From IMG/VR virus record IMGVR_UViG_3300032241_000649, positions 24,723-88,722 of that record: a stretch of 64,000 bases of DNA. The stretch is one strand, 5' to 3'. The DNA is from a virus. The position numbers and the translations under genes were made by a program. The notes beneath the pieces are model-generated. The model ran no database searches. It saw only the letters and a list, made by a program, of their open reading frames with translations, and had not been told where the DNA came from. The number at the start of each line of letters is the position of its first letter. The stretch's first letter is position 1. Positions 40,601-48,005 of the stretch are shown one piece after another.

Positions 40601-41446
40601 GTATTGCACTAAAGAATTAGTCCAGTTACCAATAGTCTCTTCAAATGAAGAGTCATTATAGCTAAGCATTATATTGTGACCAATATAGACTTCATTTTGC
40701 CAATGAGTTAGGGCAGTTATATAAGAAGATAAAGCCTTAGTTGTTCCCTTATCGGCATTAATTAGATTCCCAGAATTGTATAAAGATCTATGGTAGTTAT
40801 CGCCTAAAGTAGGTTCATAGTTAAACCCAAGCTCAGTTACTTTATAACGCAGCAGCTTAGTAGAGGCTAATGTAACACTGGAAATATCAGACAATACTGT
40901 TGTTTCTCCACGAAAACGGTCGTGTTCAAATACAATCGCAGACATAAAGTTTACAAAATCATGTTGCCCATCTTCATAAAAAGCTATTGGCTCACCAGTA
41001 GCATCTCCTAATCCATAAATAGAGTTAGCCCAGGCTCTAGGAATCCATTTAAGTACTCTTGTTAAAGATCCATCATTTGCAATTACTACGGTTGTAGCAG
41101 ATCCACAAAAAATCCAAGCTTCATTATTAAATACCCAAAGAGAGTAGTTAACTTCAGTGCTTTCATCGTATGTATTTATATCAGTAAACGAAGTAGCAAA
41201 GTTTGCATAAGTACCTGAGGTTACAACTACTCCATCACCTGGATCATCTGGGGCACCAGAAACACTTTTTACTACCTTCCAATAGGTAATATCCGGATCT
41301 GTAGGGTTTTTAACAGCGCGATTCCATGATATATAGGTAATGTTATAGTCATAAGACCATGCTTTAATATTGGAATCATAATATACAATATCAGGCTGCT
41401 CACCGTAAAGTGGTAGCCCGTATATCCCCGCCGAATATGTTGCCAT
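37640..41446 (-). CDS. very large tail protein: gpI-like N-terminus with four jelly-roll-type modules
   Basis: 1268 residues. N-terminal ~250 residues (KWIPRAWANSIYGLGD, LLRYKVTELGFNYEPTLGD) resemble baseplate/tail protein I. Then four copies of a 'N-x-SFE-x(n)-W' start, at about 266, 469, 716 and 1015 (DSSFEE, NPSFEEGVTLW, DNCSFETDTAGW, PSASFERDLGLW), the usual opening of carbohydrate-binding jelly-roll modules. Probably anchors receptor-binding parts at the baseplate and contacts surface glycans. Position after gpJ and the 41456 gene supports this. Confidence 0.7.
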   Translation of the reverse strand: MATYSAGIYGLPLYGEQPDIVYYDSNIKAWSYDYNITYISWNRAVKNPTDPDITYWKVVKSVSGAPDDPGDGVVVTSGTYANFATSFTDINTYDESTEVNYSLWVFNNEAWIFCGSATTVVIANDGSLTRVLKWIPRAWANSIYGLGDATGEPIAFYEDGQHDFVNFMSAIVFEHDRFRGETTVLSDISSVTLASTKLLRYKVTELGFNYEPTLGDNYHRSLYNSGNLINADKGTTKALSSYITALTHWQNEVYIGHNIMLSYNDSSFEETIGNWTNSLVQYTYANYAGLGAVGFTITPPVPHLVDSVYPPRALGFAALSTAATTPVTLVLPASGTTTDTAIPVKPNTYYLFSGWVQQLDSTAATVSAKIIWYDALGNTIGTTANTSLTTASASWKEFLSQCGSGRSGVISPAKAVYAGLSITLTPAAATASRYIFDMFMLSDPASSYEYQDARRINIFVSGEAENYVINPSFEEGVTLWIASPNGSFAQDPTVSPSSLVWPTHGAPYDPGALPGHVGELTTFSYDGTSYNTSWITSDWIPVDPGQNYTFSGYASSDDTITDIVARIEFSNKISVDQQDHIFTDADGNYFDPSVYYVDSDPVHIAGTFYTDPLSGEPTILPIKSRFSVTAIVPQATRDSGQPLAKLSIYLPSLPDNPVPGMNRTMWFDGLLLQDSVQANPYFDGSGAPLPDDPIVDPFYSSNDTSWEIKNRINFIDNCSFETDTAGWTSSATMSIVSDPSNFPYNFAGERIINNDGTYGDIVRDPVTHNPALFYFPPKYGTKNLIVQYAPNFIVAGTPITHFGVTELENPGAEGITSYIETTVYLPAAALGGEDVTVSMFVRGSEGVYTLSGYNGTYSTTNDIFSKSIAVVQHDQYQWIRIQTIRQLLPGETSFKVRLQHVSSDPYVIPGKIPQSGWFIVDGAQAEYGRIASAFIDPNVDAISMPNPLHTSGNIYLTRAQSQQGGKSNYMYHWSTKSTRIKETLSLVLPYDSTWSLQRGILLEEFAGELTSSLIPSASFERDLGLWQGVNSTLIRKYAQGTLFNDTVVHGSAYCKVSTSRIISDSSYTFGIKTGLVPVLSNHGYYSSVAVKPINGVASGTYTLRVDFYGSNAPDVLAATGSLPTPIPALQRYAANTASITSNIASLEIGLNQLAIGAAITVEGLPSPYNGVGLNILSNSGGVITYAVATTPDRASEPVSGTVLSDYTDAIRSTSAVITRTDRWGYLGVVNPASTTIGAAYAVLTVTCDPGTTYNSAQSFGIDKAVFRE

Positions 41447-41455
41447 GGTTTATTT

Positions 41456-41986
41456 TTACAACCCTCCGAGTAAAAATGGATGTATTGTTGTTACTGCTGC
41501 CGCAATACCGCTTACTAGATTGTTATAGTCTGAGCTTCCTACATAAAGAACGTTTGCTGTTCCTACCTTAGGAATACCATTATAGTCTAGATTAAAGTTA
41601 AGTGGTGTTCCAGAATTAGGTCGTGCTTCAAGCAAATTAGTTGTATCACTTGAGGTACGTTGTAATGTAAGTCCTAATACTCCAGTTGCTGGTTGGATAG
41701 ATGATCCACCTGTTACTTGAACATACGGAGAGTTAGCAACTCCATTTATAAGCCCTGCTTCAAGATTAAGTAGGCGGGCAGTAAGAGTAGTCCAATTTGT
41801 AGTCCTAACAAATTGACGTGATGGGGAGTAATCAGAGGTTCTAACACCATCATTATCGCCCAGCGTAGACTCAATTGCTACTACTTCATTTTGAAGAGAG
41901 TTAATATGGTCAGCTAGAATATAGTCAACAAGGTCTACCTTGGGACTAAATGAGCGAACGTGTAGAGGGAATGTAGCTGCGGACAT
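41456..41986 (-). CDS. tail/baseplate protein, unknown
   Basis: 176 residues. The N-terminal part contains a helix typical of fibre shafts (ILADHINSLQNEVVAIESTL). The C-terminal part is small, Thr/Ser/Gly-rich and beta-type. Located between the gpJ-like and adhesin genes. Likely a baseplate or fibre-attachment protein. Confidence 0.6.
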   Translation of the reverse strand: MSAATFPLHVRSFSPKVDLVDYILADHINSLQNEVVAIESTLGDNDGVRTSDYSPSRQFVRTTNWTTLTARLLNLEAGLINGVANSPYVQVTGGSSIQPATGVLGLTLQRTSSDTTNLLEARPNSGTPLNFNLDYNGIPKVGTANVLYVGSSDYNNLVSGIAAAVTTIHPFLLGGL

Positions 41987-42015
41987 TTACTTACCTGTCT
42001 TTCTATTTAGGTTGT

Positions 42016-43800
42016 TCATGAGATAATTCCCCCACTTACAGTAATGCCAAGGTTAGCTGCAGTCAAATATGGAATCTGATTTGCAGCAAACGCTAGATTT
42101 CCAGAACCTCCATTGTTATCCACGTTTAAGTGGCCAATAGTAACTCCGGTAACTCCTTCTATGCCCTGAATTGCGCTAATAATTTGAGAAACATACACAG
42201 TACGTCCAAAGCTATTTTTATCATAAGCAAAAATACCAGAGGTCCCAATTAAAGCAGCATAGGTTTTTTTAACAATATCTGATTGGCTATTGGCCGCATC
42301 AATATTGATAGTAATCCCTAAATAAATTGGTGTGTAGTCTGGTGGTTGAATAGTAATTGTAGTTCCAACAGGTACTTTATCTGCTAAATATGCTTGAACT
42401 GTTGAGGAAAGCGAGTTCCAAGAACTAAATGGTTTAGGATTTACTACTGTAGCTCCGGCTACGCTACTTACAGAAGCAGTTGTAGCATTTGCTATGGTAA
42501 AGCTACTTGTAGTTGGTACTCCTGTTATTAATACTTTTTGTGCATTGTACCCCGTAGGTGTAATTCCAGCAATAGTAACAATGTCATTAATAACATACCC
42601 ATGATCTACAGATGTAGTATAGGTAGCAGATCCTGAGGTAGGGGTAGATGCAGCCACCGAACTAATAATCTGTTGATTTAATGCAATACCAGGAGTCAAA
42701 GTACTTAAGTCATTTTGTGATTGTACATATAGATTAATAGATGAAGAATATGCTGCAGATGCTTTTGCTCTACCAACACGTGGAACCATAAGAGTTAAGT
42801 TTTCGTAATCAGCAAGGGTTACAGCACGACGACGAGTTGCAATCGCTGCTTTAATCTTTGCTTGTAGCTGAGAACTATTATCACCATCTGCTCCACCAAC
42901 TGCTGGTGCTGAGTTAGTTACAGTAAGATAGCTCTTTGCTTCAGGAACAATATTTCCTGGAATAAAGGTAACTTCCTTTACAGCGTTTGTAATGACGTTT
43001 CCAGAAGCACCAACGCTTGTTTTATAGATTGCACTAATTAGCTGGTTAGCTGGTGGAATAGCACCTGTAATTCCATCTCCAAATACAAGATTTAAAGTTC
43101 CATCTGTATTCTGTACAGTAGTAAATACAAGAGCGTCTGGTGTCTGTTCGAGTAGGTTATCTACATACTTCCACGGAGCAAACGCAGAGCCTTGCCCAAC
43201 ATACGCAATAATAGAATTATCTAAGATATTAGTATCAAAAGGAATAGGAATACTTTGACTAGCAAGTCCAGTAGATAAACCAATGTTAGCTGGAAGTGGT
43301 TTGTTGTATACGGCATCAATAAGGTCAGGACGATCAGTATTAACAGTTTTACCCTCTTCGGCAGGAAGAGTAATAGATTGACCAGGAATAACTCCCACTG
43401 CACCTGAAGTTACTTCAAAGTATGCTTCTGAAAATGGTCCATAGCTAAGAGGTGCTAGTACTTGCGTTCCTACAGGAATATCTACCGTTACATCACTAGT
43501 ATTAGTAAATACAAGATCTACAGTAGATGGGGTAGGGCCGGAAGGCTTATATCCATAAAGATTTGCAAAGCCAAGAAGTGTTTCGCGCTTGATAGCTGTA
43601 TCTACAGTAGTTTCATTAGCAGCTCTATCAATATAGTGAGACATAATGTCTCCCATGTAAGCAAAAGACTCTACCAATACGTTGCCTAGGTCGTTGTAAT
43701 CTGTAGGGTCCCAGTTAAGGTTTGTACGGTTGTTGATAAGCTGAATCAGGTCAGTACGCAGGGCTGTAAAGTCCCTTGATGTGTAGTCTATCTGGCTCAT
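42016..43800 (-). CDS. baseplate wedge protein, gpJ/gp6-like
   Basis: 594 residues. N-terminus IDYTSRDFTALRTDLIQLI, then DLGNVLVESFAYMGDIMSHY and ANETTVDTAIKRETLLGFAN match the Baseplate_J family. C-terminal half contains an Ala/Thr-rich repeat area and IISAIQGIEGVTGVTIG typical of gpJ C-termini. Forms the baseplate ring with gp25. Starts in ATGA with gp25. Confidence 0.85.
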   Translation of the reverse strand: MSQIDYTSRDFTALRTDLIQLINNRTNLNWDPTDYNDLGNVLVESFAYMGDIMSHYIDRAANETTVDTAIKRETLLGFANLYGYKPSGPTPSTVDLVFTNTSDVTVDIPVGTQVLAPLSYGPFSEAYFEVTSGAVGVIPGQSITLPAEEGKTVNTDRPDLIDAVYNKPLPANIGLSTGLASQSIPIPFDTNILDNSIIAYVGQGSAFAPWKYVDNLLEQTPDALVFTTVQNTDGTLNLVFGDGITGAIPPANQLISAIYKTSVGASGNVITNAVKEVTFIPGNIVPEAKSYLTVTNSAPAVGGADGDNSSQLQAKIKAAIATRRRAVTLADYENLTLMVPRVGRAKASAAYSSSINLYVQSQNDLSTLTPGIALNQQIISSVAASTPTSGSATYTTSVDHGYVINDIVTIAGITPTGYNAQKVLITGVPTTSSFTIANATTASVSSVAGATVVNPKPFSSWNSLSSTVQAYLADKVPVGTTITIQPPDYTPIYLGITINIDAANSQSDIVKKTYAALIGTSGIFAYDKNSFGRTVYVSQIISAIQGIEGVTGVTIGHLNVDNNGGSGNLAFAANQIPYLTAANLGITVSGGIIS

Positions 43801-44192
43801 GCTTTTGTCACAGTCCCGTCGTAGTTTATAATTGCAGTGGTAGTACTAATAGTGGTTAGAAGGCTATCAGGTAAGATCAGGTTGATCTCAACTGGTGCCT
43901 CCCCAGTATATGGGTCAATTGTACCAATAATTATAGAATCTATAGAGACTTCTGGTACCCAATTTGCTACAGCTGTCCTAATTGTCTGGTCTATAGCAAT
44001 GGTCAAGTCGTTCTCATTTTCAAACAAAGCAGCGCCTAGATTAGTACCGTAGTTAGGTAGCATAGGGCGCTGACCTATATTTGTAGATAAAAGGGTAAGA
44101 ACTCTATCCTCATAGATCTTTGCTGGGTCTGTAGATGTATCTATTACCCCAAAGAAATTTAGGGTGAATGGGTAGTTAATTGCAGCACTCAT
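43797..44192 (-). CDS. gp25-like baseplate wedge protein
   Basis: 131 residues from ATG 44192 (ATGA with the spike gene stop). VLTLLSTNIGQRPMLPNYGT and ENENDLTIAIDQTIRTAVAN fit the GPW/gp25 lysozyme-like fold family, a core wedge component of all contractile injection systems. Confidence 0.85.
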   Translation of the reverse strand: MSAAINYPFTLNFFGVIDTSTDPAKIYEDRVLTLLSTNIGQRPMLPNYGTNLGAALFENENDLTIAIDQTIRTAVANWVPEVSIDSIIIGTIDPYTGEAPVEINLILPDSLLTTISTTTAIINYDGTVTKA

Positions 44193-44671
44193 GGTTTTAC
44201 TCCTATCCATACTGGGTATTCAGTGAGCCCCGCTTCAAACATAACCCAAACATGCTGGTTTTTTCTTGCAATGATTCTGTGAGGTGTATGCTCATCCGTT
44301 GTATTTGTCTCTTGAGAGTCATTCCATTTTTCAGTAGTGTTAGCTACTGTTTTATGAGGATGATTCAAAGTTCCAGACCCCGCCGCTTGAACAGTATGGG
44401 TATGAGAATCAATACTTGCTGCACCTGTTGTTAATAAAGCAGCAACCTGAGCTGCAGTATGTTCTAAATGATCGGGATGGTTTGCATTACTAGTAATAGG
44501 TAGGCAAGCCTCAGCCCAGTAGTCTCCTATAGCACTGCCATTAGGTTGGTCTACTCGTACTTTAATTCTGCTTTTCTTCTTTGGATCATTAACATCTAAT
44601 ACTGTAGCAGCATAGATTCCATAGTATCTCTGCCGTCCTTGAGGATCAAGGCCATACTCGCTATCATGCAT
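44189..44671 (-). CDS. baseplate spike protein with gp5/gpV OB domain
   Basis: 160 residues. YYGIYAATVLDVNDPKKKSR and KVRVDQPNG, then ending VWVMFEAGLTEYPVWIGV: the gp5/VgrG OB-fold pattern. A His/Thr-rich middle (SHTHTVQAAGSGTLNHPHK) may bind metal at the spike. Probably the central membrane-piercing spike of the baseplate. TAATG overlap with the hub part upstream. Confidence 0.8.
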   Translation of the reverse strand: MHDSEYGLDPQGRQRYYGIYAATVLDVNDPKKKSRIKVRVDQPNGSAIGDYWAEACLPITSNANHPDHLEHTAAQVAALLTTGAASIDSHTHTVQAAGSGTLNHPHKTVANTTEKWNDSQETNTTDEHTPHRIIARKNQHVWVMFEAGLTEYPVWIGVKP

Positions 44672-45270
44672 TATAGAATCACCGTCCCTTTACTATTTGC
44701 AACCCATTTAACTGGTTGTTTTACTTGTGAAAAATTAGGAGCACTTCCAGAGTATACACCAGCATATGGGTCAGGAGCTGTTGAGGCTGCTGGTACAACT
44801 TGTGGTGTTGACGGCACGGCTCCATATGAAGGTGTTAATGAAGAGGCGTTAATATTAGGAGACTGATCTAATAAAACAGAACCAGGTACAGTTAAAGACT
44901 GGTTTGCTATCTCAGCTTGTACATCCCTAATAACTGGATTATTACCAGCTGTTGGTGAAGTAGCCCCAATAACATCAGTGCCTACCTCAAGGTCCATCAT
45001 GTAGTTGCCTGGACGTCCACCAAATATATGCTTAATAGAAAGTACTGTCCAATAACCGGACATACCATTCGGCAAGCCATCTAAATAAATAGGATCGTAA
45101 ATTCTTAAGTCTGCAGTACCAATAATTGTAACCTGGGCTCTATGACGATAGCGATTAGCATTTGAATGATCCAACGCTAATTGCTTAGAGTCAGCAATTG
45201 TTCTAACTACCTCATGCGTGTGATGTGTTTTAAAGGTTGCTTTTTTAGGATTATTAGAAAAAGTAGTCAC
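44671..45270 (-). CDS. baseplate hub (gpD/gp27-like), C-terminal part
   Basis: 199 residues from GTG 45270, which overlaps the TGA of the upstream hub gene (GTGA) and has AAGGAG eight bases upstream. HEVVRTIADSKQLALDHSNA and TADLRIYDPIYLDGLPNGMS then GYWTVLSIKHIFG match the C-terminal domain of late-control-D hubs. So the hub is split over two genes. Confidence 0.75.
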   Translation of the reverse strand: MTTFSNNPKKATFKTHHTHEVVRTIADSKQLALDHSNANRYRHRAQVTIIGTADLRIYDPIYLDGLPNGMSGYWTVLSIKHIFGGRPGNYMMDLEVGTDVIGATSPTAGNNPVIRDVQAEIANQSLTVPGSVLLDQSPNINASSLTPSYGAVPSTPQVVPAASTAPDPYAGVYSGSAPNFSQVKQPVKWVANSKGTVIL

Positions 45271-46115
45271 TCAAAGTACTCCTTACTTGGAATTACAGAT
45301 CCAGTATTGGTATTTACAGCTCCAGTTAAAGGATGAGTCACATTGATTGCTGAACCCGTACTAGCTGAGGTTCCATTAAATACTCGGTCAACAACTGCCC
45401 CAGATTCTGGAGACAGATCAGCAATAATAGGTTTAAAGTAAAATGCTGTTCCAGAGTATCTATCTTGGTGTGTAGCTATGCCTGTAATGTTGTTGTCTAC
45501 ATACACATAGTATGGGGCATTAGCTTTTTTAGCATTATAGATCTTATCTTTAGAAACAAAAGTAATATGGGTGTTCTCTACAATAAGAGCAAACCCTGTT
45601 TGCTTAGCCAAGCTTGTACAAACCTGCCAGTCAGTCTGACCAGATTGAACTACCGCATCACGCAGTCTTGGGTGTTTTTGGGTAGTGCAAGAGAACCCAT
45701 GTTTGGCAGCTATCTTATTAATTACTTGATCGGCAGTCATTTTTGTATAAATCTTTTGGTCAGTATTCTTAAGAACATAAGATGCGCCAACACAAACTAC
45801 TGTGGTATTTGAGCCGGACATCTTGTTTGCCTGGTCTATATAAGATACATATCCCTTAAAAGTAGACTTAATCTTTCCAGAAGAGTAGGTAAAAGTAACC
45901 GGATCACCACTAACAATTACATCTTCTTTATTAAATGGTCTTCCTTTAAACTGTAGCTCAAGACGCTCATGCATATAGATATCTTGTTCTAAGATAGATG
46001 ATATAAGAATTAGATCTAAATTAGGAGATTTTGGGAACACCACACTAAAGCTACTTTCAAAGATGGAAGCAGTAGACTCCCATAAAAAGTTACTTCGTTG
46101 GTTTATATTAGCCAT
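45267..46115 (-). CDS. baseplate hub (gpD/gp27-like), N-terminal part
   Basis: 282 residues from ATG 46115 (overlapping the LysM gene end; the upstream ATG at 46184 has no support). Segments DPVTFTYSSGKIKSTFKGYV, MTADQVINKIAAKHGF and VQSGQTDWQVCTSLAKQTGF are the typical N-terminal and middle gpD pattern. The chain stops before the C-terminal hub domain, which follows as a separate gene. Confidence 0.8.
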   Translation of the reverse strand: MANINQRSNFLWESTASIFESSFSVVFPKSPNLDLILISSILEQDIYMHERLELQFKGRPFNKEDVIVSGDPVTFTYSSGKIKSTFKGYVSYIDQANKMSGSNTTVVCVGASYVLKNTDQKIYTKMTADQVINKIAAKHGFSCTTQKHPRLRDAVVQSGQTDWQVCTSLAKQTGFALIVENTHITFVSKDKIYNAKKANAPYYVYVDNNITGIATHQDRYSGTAFYFKPIIADLSPESGAVVDRVFNGTSASTGSAINVTHPLTGAVNTNTGSVIPSKEYFE

Positions 46116-46386
46116 TAGGAATCCTAATAACTGTTCCAGGAGCAATATTAAATACATCACTAAGGTCTGGATTGATATCTGCAATCTCCCACCAATATTT
46201 AGGATCGTTTAAATACTGGTTTGCAATCTGTCCTAAGCTGTCCCCATCTTTCCAAATATAGGAAACAAAGTTATTCAATTGAGTAGTAGGAAACTCTCTA
46301 AATACAGAGATTTCATATATACCTGTATATTTATTTGGGGTCTGTGCTAATGGTCCTGTGTAGTATCTAGATACGCGCTCTATCAT
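46108..46386 (-). CDS. LysM-domain tail protein (gp53/gpX-like)
   Basis: 92 residues. The LysM domain covers about 40-90: SYIWKDGDSLGQIANQYLND then WWEIADINPDLSDVF and GTVIRIP. In contractile tails such a protein links the hub or tube initiator to the wedges. TAATG overlap at its start. Confidence 0.82.
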   Translation of the reverse strand: MIERVSRYYTGPLAQTPNKYTGIYEISVFREFPTTQLNNFVSYIWKDGDSLGQIANQYLNDPKYWWEIADINPDLSDVFNIAPGTVIRIPNG

Positions 46387-48005
46387 TACTGACCTCCAGC
46401 AGTTGTAGTTCCACCAGCTTGAGCGTTCAAAAGCTTCTTAGCTTGAGCATTTGTTACAGTTGTTGCTGTTGCTGGGTAACGAATAAATGTTACGTCTACA
46501 GTTGTAAACACTGGAATCATATCCTCAGTAAAGATTACATGGTTTACTGATAAGCTAGCAAGAGAACCAAAATACCTCATGTTATCATTAATATGTAACC
46601 AAAATGGCATTCCAGTAATAAAACCTAAATCAGAAGATTTACCCTTATCCGCAAGAAGAGCTTGATTAGGTTGTGGATCCCCATTTACAACTCTGTACAA
46701 ATATTCTAAATCATATTCAGTACCACGAGTTTTAATACCTTTAAGTGCTGTAGGAGAAAGGGGTTTTCCTGGATATCCACTACCACCTTTGCCTGCGTTT
46801 ATAGCTTTAACGTCAATAACTCTATTTAAGTATAGTTCAAAAGACACTGCAGTATTACCACCAAGAGCATTAGATGGATCTGCTTTACCAAGGGTCCAGT
46901 CATTACTTGTATCTGTATTTGTACTGTAGGAAATACTTGTAGGATTATACATAAACTTAAATCCCCAAAGTTTCTTTTCTGGATTCTTTGCAGACAAAAG
47001 ATATGTGTCTTGATACATACGTCCCATTTGACTATTGTTGTAAGCCTCAAGTGTTGCAACTGACATAGGCTTACCAGTCACCCAATCAATGTTTCCACCA
47101 GCTTGAGATTCTAATACATCAGTAAACCGTACACCTTTAGTGTTTAAATGCGGAGGAGGATTCCATTGATCTCCAGACATTCCTTTATCTGCATCAACTC
47201 CAGTATTACCTGTAGTGTTAGTTGATCCAGATCCTGGACTAGGCTTATACGTAGTTGACTTTCCAATAATAATAAGCTTATTAGCAGCAGCTGTTGCAGC
47301 AGAATATGTTTTATATGATGTTACAGTGTATTTTCCAACACTGCTGCTAGCCGGTGCGCTATAAGGTTTTGACCAATACGGTCCAGGAAATGTATACGTA
47401 AAGAATACTCCAGCTACATCTGCTACGACAATCCAAGTTTTAGTATTTGTATTAAATACTTTTTGCTTTATGCTGCTTCCAAGAAAATCTTGAATAGTAG
47501 ATGGAAACGGTGTATTTAATGCCCCAGTCCAAGTAATTGTTATTGGAAATACATTAGAGCTAGGATTAACATCGCCATATCCAGTGTAAGGCCCACCATT
47601 TAAAGTTACAGCAATACTAGAATTAGGATCAAATCTTACTGTAAATTGACTAGGGTCTATTTTTGTAGGTGTATTAGGAGTTCCAGGATTTATGATAAAT
47701 ACCCAGTGATCATTAAGTCCAGCACTTTTAGTAGTTCCATCATCTGAAACATTATACACACGCCCGTTAGTTGTAGTCACATTCATGCCGAGTCCATTAT
47801 CAATGGCTCTATTAGTGCTATCTTCATATACTCTTACATCAACTAATATAGCGCTGTTAACACTAACCGTTCTTGATTTAGTACCTGGAGAAAGTTTATT
47901 CCAAGCGTCATCTGTAAAGTTAAGTGATCCAGAATAATCATATGCGGAGATACCCCACTCATACAAATCTACTGTATAGTGAACCCCAGGAATAATTGTA
48001 GTCAT
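46386..48005 (-). CDS. tail/baseplate protein between tape measure and LysM protein
   Basis: 539 residues. N-terminal beta-rich part (VRVYEDSTNRAIDNGLGM; TKIDPSQFTVRFDP), Gly/Ser-rich linker around 255, and a C-terminal half with WGFKFMYNPTSISYSTNTD and FWLHINDNMRYFGSLASLSV, typical of baseplate/tube-initiator proteins preceding LysM proteins. Probably tube initiation or hub adaptor. Coupled to both neighbours by TAATG. Confidence 0.65.
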   Translation of the reverse strand: MTTIIPGVHYTVDLYEWGISAYDYSGSLNFTDDAWNKLSPGTKSRTVSVNSAILVDVRVYEDSTNRAIDNGLGMNVTTTNGRVYNVSDDGTTKSAGLNDHWVFIINPGTPNTPTKIDPSQFTVRFDPNSSIAVTLNGGPYTGYGDVNPSSNVFPITITWTGALNTPFPSTIQDFLGSSIKQKVFNTNTKTWIVVADVAGVFFTYTFPGPYWSKPYSAPASSSVGKYTVTSYKTYSAATAAANKLIIIGKSTTYKPSPGSGSTNTTGNTGVDADKGMSGDQWNPPPHLNTKGVRFTDVLESQAGGNIDWVTGKPMSVATLEAYNNSQMGRMYQDTYLLSAKNPEKKLWGFKFMYNPTSISYSTNTDTSNDWTLGKADPSNALGGNTAVSFELYLNRVIDVKAINAGKGGSGYPGKPLSPTALKGIKTRGTEYDLEYLYRVVNGDPQPNQALLADKGKSSDLGFITGMPFWLHINDNMRYFGSLASLSVNHVIFTEDMIPVFTTVDVTFIRYPATATTVTNAQAKKLLNAQAGGTTTAGGQ

